Assembly (NCBI RefSeq): GCF_018780565.1
Contig: NZ_JADMJN010000015.1
Coordinates: 1 to 64,000 of the forward strand
Direction: 5' to 3'
From: Rhodoferax sp.
Lineage (GTDB): Bacteria > Pseudomonadota > Gammaproteobacteria > Burkholderiales > Burkholderiaceae_C
Length of the DNA stretch: 64,000 nucleotides
Part shown: positions 51,207 through 59,109 of the stretch, piece by piece
Layout: each line of letters begins with the position of its first letter
Numbering within the stretch: position 1 is the stretch's first letter
Program-made: the position numbers and the translations under genes
Notes under the pieces: generated by a model
What the model was told of the DNA's origin: nothing
Database searches by the model: none
The model's input: only the letters and a program-made list of their open reading frames with translations

Positions 51207-52098
51207 TCTGGGCCAGGGCTTGGGCAAGTGGCTCAGCCATGCTGACTGCGTTGCTCGCGTGGCTGATGCAGTCGGTGCTCCACACTTCGCCTACATGGGC
51301 CTTGTGCATCACCTCCAGGGCGTCGCCGGCGAACAGCGCATGGGTTACCGCCACATCGACCGAAGCAGCGCCCGCTGCCAGCAGCAGTGTGGCAGCGCGT
51401 GCAACGGTGTGGCCGGTACTGGCCACATCGTCGAGCAAAACCACTTGGCGACCGACTATTGAAATATCCGGCAGCGCTACGTCCACCGCCCGGTCCCCAT
51501 GTCGCACCTTGCGGCAAACCGCGTGATCGAAGCCATGGCGTGCCGCTGCCAGTGCGATCCACTGCGCCGACTCTTCGTCCGGCCCCACCAGCATCGGCTT
51601 CTGTCTGCGCGATGCAATCAGATCCGACAGCAGATATGCGCCGCTGAGCACCATCGCCTGCGGCACCGGCACGGCCTCCTGTAGCGTCGCTACCCGGTGC
51701 AGATGCGGGTCCACAGTAATTACAGCGTTGAAGAGGCTGGCCAGAAAGCGTCCAACGATGCGCTGGCTGATGGCTTCGCCGGGGTGAAACGCAATGTCCT
51801 GCCGCATGTAGGCCAGGTAGGGGGCGATCAGTGTCAGATGATGGGCACCCAGTTCACGTGCGGTTTGAGCCGCCAGCAGCAACTCGACCAGTTTTTCGTT
51901 AGGCTCGCTAAGCGTACGCAGAATGGCCACGCGGCAGGGGAGGCTGTCTGGCAGGCGCAGCTTCAGTTCGCCGTCGGGAAAGTGGTGGCGTTCGATGACG
52001 GCGAGGTTCAGGCCGCCAGCCTGCGCAATGCGCTCTGCGCTGTCCTGCTCGTCTTCAAAGCAAAGGAGCAGGGGGTTTGACTCGGGTGTTGAGCTCAT
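51190..52098 (-). CDS. Ribose-phosphate pyrophosphokinase-like protein, archaeal-style
   Basis: Protein of 302 aa. HHFPDGELKLRLPD, IAPYLAYMRQDIAFHPGEAI and VVLLDDVASTGHT (the PRPP loop) match PRPP synthetase, and the RQD-x-x-F-x-PGE-x-I loop is closer to the archaeal class than to the housekeeping bacterial enzyme. Canonical bacterial Prs would be about 315 aa, so this is a second, divergent copy. It is translated by TGATG overlap with the AMP-phosphorylase-like gene, so its substrate may be linked to that enzyme. Confidence 0.87.
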   Translation of the reverse strand: MSSTPESNPLLLCFEDEQDSAERIAQAGGLNLAVIERHHFPDGELKLRLPDSLPCRVAILRTLSEPNEKLVELLLAAQTARELGAHHLTLIAPYLAYMRQDIAFHPGEAISQRIVGRFLASLFNAVITVDPHLHRVATLQEAVPVPQAMVLSGAYLLSDLIASRRQKPMLVGPDEESAQWIALAAARHGFDHAVCRKVRHGDRAVDVALPDISIVGRQVVLLDDVASTGHTVARAATLLLAAGAASVDVAVTHALFAGDALEVMHKAHVGEVWSTDCISHASNAVSMAEPLAQALAQITATA

Positions 52099-53696
52099 CA
52101 GAATTCCACAAAAACATGGGGTATGGCATTTGCCTGGCCCAGGGCGTAGCCGTTTGATTTGGCACAGCCCTGGCGGGCAAACTCAAGGTCGCTTTGGTAC
52201 TCTGCATGCACCCGGTACAAAAGGTCGCCAGTGGCCACCGCGTCACCGAGCTTGCGGAACAGGTCCACACCGGCGCCAATCACCTTGGGTGCGCCCGCCA
52301 ATCGGGCAATGCGTGCGACCTGCAGGTTGTCGATGCTGGTGACGACACCGGACTCGCCGGCACGTACCTCGAAAGTCAGGCGGCCCAGCCGGGGCGCGTT
52401 ATGGTCGAAAGACTTCTGGCCTTGTGCTGCCATGATGGCGTTCATCTTGCTCAATGCCCGGCCCGAGTCCAGGATGTCGCGCGCAATGGCGAATCCATCT
52501 CCACCGCGCACGTCCGGGTGACATTCAATCAAGCGCCCCGCCAGTCGCAAAGATTTTTGCCGCAGGTCGTTGGGCGCCCGGGGATCGTTCTCCAGCACTC
52601 GCATCACATCGCGGGCTTCCAGCATGGGGCCAATGCCATTGCCGATCGGCTGGCGGCCATCGGTGATGACCACGTCCAGCGAAAGGCCCATGCGCCTGGC
52701 CACGTATTCGAAGAGTCGGCGCAGGCGTTGCGCCTCCGGCATGGAGCGCACCTTGGCGCTGGGGCCGATGGGAATGTCCAGCACCAGATGGGTCGAGCCG
52801 GCCGCAATTTTCTTGGAAAGAATCGAGGCGACCATTTGCCCCGGCGAATCGATCGCCAGCGGTCGCTCGACGGATATCAGAATATCGTCGGCCGGAGACA
52901 GGTTGGCTGTGCCACCCCAGGCGAGACAGGCACGGTGATCACGCACGATGCCCGCCAGCTGCTCAAAGGGCAGTTCCACATTGGCCAGCACTTCCATGGT
53001 GTCAGCGGTGCCGGCAGGCGAGGTAATGGCGCGTGAAGACGTCTTTGGGCACAACAGGCCGTGTGCCGCCACAATCGGCACCACCAGCATCGAGGTGCGG
53101 TTGCCGGGAATGCCGCCAATGCAGTGCTTGTCGACCACCAGAGACTCGTGCCAGTCGAGTTTTCTGCCACTGGCCACCATGGCCTCGGTCAAAAAGTAGA
53201 CCTCCTCGCGGTCCAGTTCATCGCGGTTGGTTGCCACCACAAAAGCTGTCAGTTCGATTTTGGAGTAGCGTAGCTCGGCAATGTCACGCACGATATCCCG
53301 GAAGTTTTCGCGGGTCAGCCGTTCGCCGCCAATCTTGCGGTAGAGCGCACCGATGGATTCTGGCGGTTCCGCTTGCGATACCGAAGCCGTATGACCATCC
53401 TTGATGTCCAGTTGCAGAAATGCGTCTTCGGACAAACCCAGTTCATGACACCCCACGATAGCCTGATCATCGACCACGTTCAGTGTGGCCAGAATACGCC
53501 GGCCATTGGCGCGAATTTCTACCTTGGACAGGGCCTGAAATCCTTCTGCCCGGTATACCGCGCAATCCCGATGCAGATAGGCAACGTTTTCGCGGTAAGT
53601 GTCAATTGCCACGCGGCGCAAGGCCAGGTTGGAGGCGTTGGGGCTTTGGGCTGGCAGCGCATCGGAGGGCTGCGATTTATCTGGGGCAGTGTTCAT
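52098..53696 (-). CDS. AMP phosphorylase / thymidine phosphorylase-like protein (long form)
   Basis: Protein of 532 aa of the pyrimidine-nucleoside phosphorylase fold with an extra N-terminal domain of about 100 residues, as in archaeal AMP phosphorylase. IGGERLTRENFRDIVRDIAE, VVDKHCIGGIPGNRTSMLVV, and SSRAITSPAGTADTMEVLAN (phosphate and base sites) all match. DeoA is about 440 aa and lacks the N-terminal domain. Expected reaction: AMP plus phosphate to adenine plus ribose 1,5-bisphosphate. It is upstream of, and coupled to, the PRPP-synthetase homologue. Confidence 0.87.
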   Translation of the reverse strand: MNTAPDKSQPSDALPAQSPNASNLALRRVAIDTYRENVAYLHRDCAVYRAEGFQALSKVEIRANGRRILATLNVVDDQAIVGCHELGLSEDAFLQLDIKDGHTASVSQAEPPESIGALYRKIGGERLTRENFRDIVRDIAELRYSKIELTAFVVATNRDELDREEVYFLTEAMVASGRKLDWHESLVVDKHCIGGIPGNRTSMLVVPIVAAHGLLCPKTSSRAITSPAGTADTMEVLANVELPFEQLAGIVRDHRACLAWGGTANLSPADDILISVERPLAIDSPGQMVASILSKKIAAGSTHLVLDIPIGPSAKVRSMPEAQRLRRLFEYVARRMGLSLDVVITDGRQPIGNGIGPMLEARDVMRVLENDPRAPNDLRQKSLRLAGRLIECHPDVRGGDGFAIARDILDSGRALSKMNAIMAAQGQKSFDHNAPRLGRLTFEVRAGESGVVTSIDNLQVARIARLAGAPKVIGAGVDLFRKLGDAVATGDLLYRVHAEYQSDLEFARQGCAKSNGYALGQANAIPHVFVEF

Positions 53697-53988
53697 GGCG
53701 CTAGCCTACATCGGTTTGGGGCTCGCCGGCTAATGCAGGTACCCGCGAATACGTACTTTTACGAATGTGCGGCATCTCTCTAAGTGCATGCATTTATTGC
53801 ATAAACTTCAGGGGTAAACCCCGAACATTTCGAAATCAAGGCGCGTTAAAGTCTGTACATGGCTTGATTTTCCGCAGTCATGGGTGTTTGGGCGCGATGC
53901 TTGGCGCAAAATTCCACTTTGACATTGCGGCGATTGACCAGTTGGTCGTCTGTTGGTCAGCATCATCTCTTTGGAACAAGGAAATATC
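53697..53988. other. Divergent spacer, AMP phosphorylase-like / gltI
   Basis: No gene seen. It contains the inverted repeat GGGGT-aa-ACCCC at 53811-53822 and a TGCAT-rich stretch near 53786-53800, both of which could be operators. Promoters cannot be fixed with confidence. Confidence 0.35.
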
Positions 53989-54888
53989 ATGAAAAAGCAG
54001 TTACTCGCGTTAGCCATCATGGCTGCTGTGGCCTCGGGCGCTCATGCGCAGGCCTCGGACACCATCGCCAAGGTCAAGGCCTCTGGCGTCGTCACCATGG
54101 GCGTGCGTGATTCGTCGGGCGCACTCTCCTACACACTGGGTGATGGCAAGTACGCGGGGTACCACGTTGAGTTGTGCCAGCGCATCATCGCCGGTCTTGA
54201 AAAGACCGTGGGCAAAAAGGTCGAGATCAAATACCAGTCGGTCACTTCGCAAAACCGTATTCCGCTCGTTCAAAACGGAACCGTGGACATCGAGTGCGGC
54301 TCGACTACCAACAATGCGACGCGCCAAAAAGATGTAGCCTTTGCTGCAACCACCTTCGTTGAAGAAGTGCGCATGGTCGTCAAGGCGGCTTCGGGTATCA
54401 ACAGTGTTGTCCAGCTGAACGGCAAGAACGTGGCCACCACCACCGGTACCACTTCGGTACAGACGCTGCGCAAGAACGAGCGCGCCAATGGCATCGATTT
54501 CAAGGAGGTTTATGGCAAGGACCATGCAGACAGTTTCCTGCTGCTGGAATCCGGCCGTGCCGAAGCTTTCGTGATGGATGGCTCTATCCTGGCCGGCAAC
54601 ATTGCCAATGCCAAGAATCCGGCGGATTTCAAGATTGTGGGCGAGGTCCTCTCGGTGGAGCCCATCGCGATCATGCTGCGCAAGGATGATCCCGCCTTCA
54701 AGAAGCTTGCTGACGACATCTTGAAAGATCTGATGAAATCCGGCGAAATTGCCAAGATTTATGACAAGTGGTTCATGCAGGCGATTCCTCCCAAGAATAC
54801 CAAGGTGGGGTTGGCGGTGAGCGAGAGCATCAAGGCCGCCTGGGCTACTCCCAACGACAACCCGATGGAAGCCTACGCCAAGAAGTAA
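53989..54888 (+). CDS. gltI: Glutamate/aspartate ABC transporter periplasmic binding protein
   Basis: Protein of 299 aa with a signal peptide (QLLALAIMAAVASGAHAQ). The family-3 solute-binding pattern follows: VVTMGVRDSSGALSYTLGDG, YQSVTSQNRIPLVQNGTVDI, and ECGSTTNNATRQKDVAF, which is typical of GltI. It starts at the ATG at 53989; an upstream ATG at 53953 would disrupt the signal peptide. It is the first gene of gltIJKL, with a hairpin and T-run before the permeases. Confidence 0.95.
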   Translation: MKKQLLALAIMAAVASGAHAQASDTIAKVKASGVVTMGVRDSSGALSYTLGDGKYAGYHVELCQRIIAGLEKTVGKKVEIKYQSVTSQNRIPLVQNGTVDIECGSTTNNATRQKDVAFAATTFVEEVRMVVKAASGINSVVQLNGKNVATTTGTTSVQTLRKNERANGIDFKEVYGKDHADSFLLLESGRAEAFVMDGSILAGNIANAKNPADFKIVGEVLSVEPIAIMLRKDDPAFKKLADDILKDLMKSGEIAKIYDKWFMQAIPPKNTKVGLAVSESIKAAWATPNDNPMEAYAKK

Positions 54889-54906
54889 GCCGGCAGTTTG
54901 ACAGGA

Positions 54907-54944
54907 GCCCGCCCCGGCAATGGATCTGGTGGCGGGTTTTTTTT
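54907..54944 (+). terminator. Internal terminator/attenuator after gltI
   Basis: Stem CCCGCC / GGCGGG (54908-54913 and 54931-54936) with eight T after it. It lies between the binding-protein gene and the permease genes and would let the binding protein be made in excess. Confidence 0.7.
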
Positions 54945-55014
54945 GTGTGTTTCCTGATGCCCCGGGCTCAGGCACCAGTTGCCAAGTGGCAGCACAAGCC
55001 TTGCGGAGAACAAT

Positions 55015-55737
55015 ATGACGTGGGATTGGCAGGTATTTCTGAATGACGACGGTAGCGGCCGTACCTACCTTCAGTGGATGATGGACGCCTGGGGTTGGAC
55101 ATTGGCGGTGGCCGGCAGCTCCTGGATCGTGGCCATGGTGATTGGCGCCTTGATGGGCACCTTGCGCACGCTGCCAAACAGCCCGTGGCTGGTGCGCCTG
55201 GCCAATGTGTGGGTTGAACTCTTTCGCAATATTCCGCTTCTGGTGCAGGTCTTCCTCTGGTACTTTGTCGTGCCCAAGATGTTTCCCGCGTTCCAGCAAG
55301 TGCCGGGTTTTGTCCTGGTTGTGTTTGCTCTGGGATTTTTTACTTCGGCGCGTATCGCCGAACAAGTGCGTGCAGGCATCCAGGCCTTGCCCAAAGGCCA
55401 GCGCTATGCTGGCATGGCCATGGGCTTCACCACGGCGCAGACTTACCGCTATGTAATTCTGCCCATGGCGTTTCGCATCATCTTTCCGCCCTTGACCAGC
55501 GAATCCATGAACCTGCTGAAAAATTCTTCCGTGGCGTTCGCGGTGTCAATCGCCGAGCTGACCATGTTCGCAATGCAGGCTCAGGAGGAGACCTCTCGCG
55601 GCATCGAGGTCTACCTGGCGGTTACCGCGCTCTATGCGCTGTCTGCCTTTGCCGTGAACCGCATATTCAGCCTGGTTGAAAAAAGAGTCCGAATACCCGG
55701 CTTCATTGTCGCGGGCGCAACGGGTGGGGGGCACTGA
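55015..55737 (+). CDS. gltJ: Glutamate/aspartate ABC transporter permease GltJ
   Basis: Inner-membrane permease of 240 aa from the ATG at 55015 (MTWDWQVF). WGWTLAVAGSSWIVAMVIGA opens the membrane region and the EAA loop EQVRAGIQALPKGQRYAGMA is complete. VELFRNIPLLVQVFLWYF is typical of GltJ-type permeases. The ribosome site GCGGAGA is near. It is one base before gltK. Confidence 0.94.
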   Translation: MTWDWQVFLNDDGSGRTYLQWMMDAWGWTLAVAGSSWIVAMVIGALMGTLRTLPNSPWLVRLANVWVELFRNIPLLVQVFLWYFVVPKMFPAFQQVPGFVLVVFALGFFTSARIAEQVRAGIQALPKGQRYAGMAMGFTTAQTYRYVILPMAFRIIFPPLTSESMNLLKNSSVAFAVSIAELTMFAMQAQEETSRGIEVYLAVTALYALSAFAVNRIFSLVEKRVRIPGFIVAGATGGGH

Positions 55738-55738
55738 T

Positions 55739-56425
55739 ATGCTGGGCTTGGACCTCACTTTTCTCAATTGGGACATCATCAGCAAGTTTGTGCTGGGTGG
55801 GCTGCGCTTCAGCGTGCAACTGACGATCATTGCCACCCTGGGCGGTATTGTTTTTGGCACCGTGCTGGCACTCATGCGCTTGTCTGGAAAACGCATTCTG
55901 ATGTTGCCCGCAACGATCTATGTCGATGGCATGCGCTCGGTGCCGCTGGTGATGGTGATCCTGTGGTTCTTCCTGTTGGTGCCGGGCTGGGTTTACAGCT
56001 ACCTGCCCAATGGGGCGAACAATCGTGCCGAGTACTCTGCAGTCATCACCTTCATCGCGTTCGAAGCGGCCTATTTCAGCGAAATCATGCGGGCCGGCAT
56101 TCAGTCAATTCCACGCGGGCAGGTTTTTGCGGGCCAGGCGCTGGGGATGACCTACGGCCAGAACATGCGTCTGGTGGTGTTGCCGCAAGCCTTTCGCAAC
56201 ATGTTGCCGGTGTTGCTGACGCAAACCATCATCCTGTTTCAGGATACTTCGCTGGTATATGCCATTGGTGCCTACGACCTGCTCAAGGGCTTCACCAACG
56301 CCGGCAAGATTTATGGCCGCCCCGAGGAGGCCTATCTGCTGGCCGCCGTGGTGTATTTCGTCATCTGCTTTGGCTTGTCCTGGACCGTCAAGCGGTTGCA
56401 GGCAAAGATTGCCATCGTTCGCTAA
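55739..56425 (+). CDS. gltK: Glutamate/aspartate ABC transporter permease GltK
   Basis: Inner-membrane permease of 228 aa from the ATG at 55739 (MLGLDLTFLNWD), preceded by GTGGGGGG. FVLGGLRFSVQLTIIATLGG and the EAA loop EIMRAGIQSIPRGQVFAGQA are typical, with ALGMTYGQNMRLVVLPQAF. Forms the channel with GltJ. Confidence 0.94.
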   Translation: MLGLDLTFLNWDIISKFVLGGLRFSVQLTIIATLGGIVFGTVLALMRLSGKRILMLPATIYVDGMRSVPLVMVILWFFLLVPGWVYSYLPNGANNRAEYSAVITFIAFEAAYFSEIMRAGIQSIPRGQVFAGQALGMTYGQNMRLVVLPQAFRNMLPVLLTQTIILFQDTSLVYAIGAYDLLKGFTNAGKIYGRPEEAYLLAAVVYFVICFGLSWTVKRLQAKIAIVR

Positions 56426-56440
56426 GCATCGGAGAACAAA

Positions 56441-57178
56441 TTGATTCAAATTAAAAACGTGTCCAAATGGTATGGTCCCGTGCAGGTGCTCAATGACTGC
56501 TCGGTCAGCATCAGCAAAGGCGATGTGGTGGTGGTCTGCGGGCCGTCCGGCTCTGGCAAGTCCACACTGATCAAGACCGTCAACGGCCTGGAGCCCATCC
56601 AGAAAGGCGAGATACTGGTGGACGGCGTGAGCCTTTATGACGCTAAAACCGATCTGCCCAAACTGCGCTCGCGTGTGGGCATGGTGTTCCAGAGTTTTGA
56701 GCTGTTTCCGCACCTGTCCGTGACCGAGAACCTGACGATTGCCCAGATCAAGGTGTTGGGCCGCAGTGCCGAGGAAGCCAAGGTCAGGGGCCTCAAGATG
56801 CTCGATCGTGTGGGCCTGATGGCACACAAGGACAAGTTTCCCGGCCAGCTGTCGGGTGGCCAGCAGCAGCGCGTGGCGATTGCGCGCGCCTTGTCGATGG
56901 ACCCGATCGTGATGCTGTTCGACGAACCCACCTCGGCGCTGGACCCCGAGATGGTTGGCGAGGTGCTTGATGTGATGGTGAACCTGGCCAAAGAAGGTAT
57001 GACCATGATGGTGGTGACCCATGAAATGGGCTTCGCTCGCAAAGTGGCCAATCGGGTCATCTTCATCGATGTAGGTGGCCGCATTCTTGAAGACTGCTCC
57101 AAGGAAGAGTTCTTCAATCACCCCGAGAATCGCCAGCCTCGTACCAAGGATTTTCTCAATAAAATCCTGCAGCATTGA
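56441..57178 (+). CDS. gltL: Glutamate/aspartate ABC transporter ATPase GltL
   Basis: ABC ATPase of 245 aa. Walker A is GPSGSGKSTLIKTVNGLE, the signature LSGGQQQRVAIARAL, Walker B VMLFDEPTSALDPEM. The start is TTG at 56441, with GGAGA eight bases before it. IQIKNVSKWYGPVQVL is the family-typical N-terminus. Last gene of the operon. Confidence 0.95.
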   Translation: MIQIKNVSKWYGPVQVLNDCSVSISKGDVVVVCGPSGSGKSTLIKTVNGLEPIQKGEILVDGVSLYDAKTDLPKLRSRVGMVFQSFELFPHLSVTENLTIAQIKVLGRSAEEAKVRGLKMLDRVGLMAHKDKFPGQLSGGQQQRVAIARALSMDPIVMLFDEPTSALDPEMVGEVLDVMVNLAKEGMTMMVVTHEMGFARKVANRVIFIDVGGRILEDCSKEEFFNHPENRQPRTKDFLNKILQH

Positions 57179-57235
57179 CTTGGGTCAGGAAATGCAAGTG
57201 GCGTGCTGATCCCACGACTTCATTCCTGAAAACAA

Positions 57236-57266
57236 TAAAAAAGGCTTCCTTGGAAGCCTTTTTTTG
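57236..57266. terminator. Bidirectional terminator gltL/efp
   Basis: Stem AAGGCTTCC / GGAAGCCTT with a TT loop, with a T-run on one side and an A-run on the other, between convergent gltL and efp. Confidence 0.9.
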
Positions 57267-57287
57267 TGCGCCGGAGGACGAAAGCGC

Positions 57288-57842
57288 TTAGACGCGCTTG
57301 CGGTATTCGCCGGTACGGGTGTCGATTTCGACCTTGTCGCCTTGCGCCACGAAAATTGGCACACCAATTTCGAACCCAGTGGAAATTTTGGCAGGCTTGA
57401 GAACCTTGCCGGATGTGTCGCCCTTGACGGCGGGTTCGGTCCAGGTGATTTCGCGCACCACGCTGGTAGGCAGTTCCACCGAGATGGCCTTGCCGTCGTA
57501 AAACACCACTTCGACAGCCATGCCGTCTTCGAGGTAGTTCAGCGAGTCGCCCATGTTTTCGGACTCGACTTCGTACTGGTTGTACTCTTCGTCCATGCAC
57601 ACGTACATGGGGTCGGCAAAGTAGGAATAGGTGCAGTCTTTCTTGTCCAGAATGACCTGGTCCATCTTGTCGTCGGCCTTGAACACCACTTCGGTGCCGA
57701 AGTTGGCGATCAGGCTTTTGAGCTTCATGCGCACGGTGGCCGAGTTGCGGCCGCCACGGCTGTATTCGGTTTTGAGCACGACCATGGGATCTTTACCGTG
57801 CATGATGACGTTGCCAGCGCGAATGTCTTGAGCGATTTTCAT
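57288..57842 (-). CDS. efp: Elongation factor P
   Basis: Protein of 184 aa with three beta-barrel domains that rescues ribosomes at polyproline stretches. The residue at the tip of the first domain is Arg32 in EYSRGGRNSATVRMK. This is the R32 type that is rhamnosylated by EarP. The adjacent earP gene fits. The C-terminus KVEIDTRTGEYRKRV is standard. Confidence 0.97.
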   Translation of the reverse strand: MKIAQDIRAGNVIMHGKDPMVVLKTEYSRGGRNSATVRMKLKSLIANFGTEVVFKADDKMDQVILDKKDCTYSYFADPMYVCMDEEYNQYEVESENMGDSLNYLEDGMAVEVVFYDGKAISVELPTSVVREITWTEPAVKGDTSGKVLKPAKISTGFEIGVPIFVAQGDKVEIDTRTGEYRKRV

Positions 57843-57966
57843 AGCGATTGTGTGAAGGTAGGCCGCAAATACTGCGGCTAAATAAGCGCCGATTACACGG
57901 CAAAGGCGTCATGGACTGGAAGCAAATCCGGTCGAATTTCGCAAAGCCTTGAATTTTAACGGTTTT

Positions 57967-59082
57967 TTATGAGAAACGCATGATCTGGGTCACAAGATCG
58001 TCTTGTTGCAATAGCCGACTTCGTGCTGTGCTTATCGCTGCCTGCCATTCGGGCAGGGCCAATGGCGGCAGGCCGGATCCAGGAGCGGCCTCGGGGGGGG
58101 TGTCGAGCTTGTTCCATGCCCGGTGGAAAGCCCTGAGCGATGCAGGGGCTGCCAGCATGTCCAAAAAGGCTTCGAGCTTGTGGTGATGTGCATCGTCGTG
58201 CTGGGGATAAATTTGCCAGACGAAGGGCTTGCCGGCCCACAAGGCACGCACCAGAGAATCTTCCCCGCGAACAAAGTTCAGCTCGCAGGCCCACAGCAGA
58301 TGGTCGAACTCATACTGAGTGAGTGTGGGGAGGTATGAAAATAATAGCGAACTATCCTTATTCCATGAGGGGTTGAGGCTATTTTTATTCAAAATGTAGG
58401 CTTTGACTGCAGCCGTTGCCCGCCCTGCAGTGACCAGCAGCCGCGTGCGTTGACCGGTCTGTCCGGCGGCCGCCAGTTGATCCAGCAATTCACCCAGGGC
58501 AGCAGGCTCGTAGCAAAACAGCGAGACGAGGCGTTCGCCCTGGCACGTCAGGCCCAGCTGGCGCTGGAGCCAGGCGGGGCGATCAAACGCCGCCTGGCGC
58601 GCCTCCAGATCGGGCTCGCGCAACAGTCCGCCGGTTTTGGCGCTGAAGCCCGGGTAAAAAAAGCGCTTGGTCAGTCCCGCGCCAGGTCCAGTCATCACGG
58701 GGGAGGGCAGTCCGTGGGATCGTTCTGCATACCCCTCGGCGCTCAGGTATTCCAGATTGATCCATACAGGTTTTTTGCCTGAAGTCTTTGTCTTGCTTAT
58801 GTAAAATGCTATGAATTCAGGAGCAATTTCGCAGCCAAAGGCTTCAATGAGAATGTCGCCCATGGGCAATCCCTGGGTTGCAATGGGCCGTGTCCAGAGC
58901 CTGACCTCCACCCCGTTGGCGCCCTCGGGCGCCATCCAGGCCAAGGCGCTGGCATCGTCTACCCACAAGCGCACCCGCTCACCGCGCGCGGCCAGGCTTG
59001 CGCTCAAGCGCCAGCAAACGCCGATGTCACCAAAGTTGTCGATGACTTTGCAGAAGATGTCCCAAAGGTTTCCGGTTTTCAC
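57967..59082 (-). CDS. earP: EF-P arginine rhamnosyltransferase EarP (DUF2331)
   Basis: Glycosyltransferase of 371 aa (GTG start at 59082) that transfers rhamnose from dTDP-rhamnose to Arg32 of EF-P. The N-terminal site CKVIDNFGDIGVCW has Asp15 and Asp19, the pair needed in known EarP. LNFVRGEDSLVRALWAGKPF and WQIYPQHDDAHHHKLEAFL are the C-terminal sugar-nucleotide motifs. Two stretches look inserted: ISKTKTSGKK near 97 and LNKNSLNPSWNKDSSLL near 240, and both overlap GCTAT-type repeats. It is 124 bases from efp on the same strand. Confidence 0.93.
   Translation of the reverse strand: MKTGNLWDIFCKVIDNFGDIGVCWRLSASLAARGERVRLWVDDASALAWMAPEGANGVEVRLWTRPIATQGLPMGDILIEAFGCEIAPEFIAFYISKTKTSGKKPVWINLEYLSAEGYAERSHGLPSPVMTGPGAGLTKRFFYPGFSAKTGGLLREPDLEARQAAFDRPAWLQRQLGLTCQGERLVSLFCYEPAALGELLDQLAAAGQTGQRTRLLVTAGRATAAVKAYILNKNSLNPSWNKDSSLLFSYLPTLTQYEFDHLLWACELNFVRGEDSLVRALWAGKPFVWQIYPQHDDAHHHKLEAFLDMLAAPASLRAFHRAWNKLDTPPEAAPGSGLPPLALPEWQAAISTARSRLLQQDDLVTQIMRFS
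58332..58348 (-). repeat. GCTAT-N7 mini-repeat copy 10 (inside earP)
   Basis: On the minus strand GCTAT, tattttc, ATACC. It lies in an AT-rich stretch of earP (58335-58400) that encodes Asn/Ser/Lys-rich residues unlike the rest of the protein. Confidence 0.45.
58808..58824 (+). repeat. GCTAT-N7-NNAGC mini-repeat copy 11 (inside earP)
   Basis: GCTAT, gaattca, GGAGC, in earP near the ISKTKTSG stretch. Confidence 0.45.
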
Positions 59083-59109
59083 CCCCGGGATTGTCCACAA
59101 TATGCCCCT

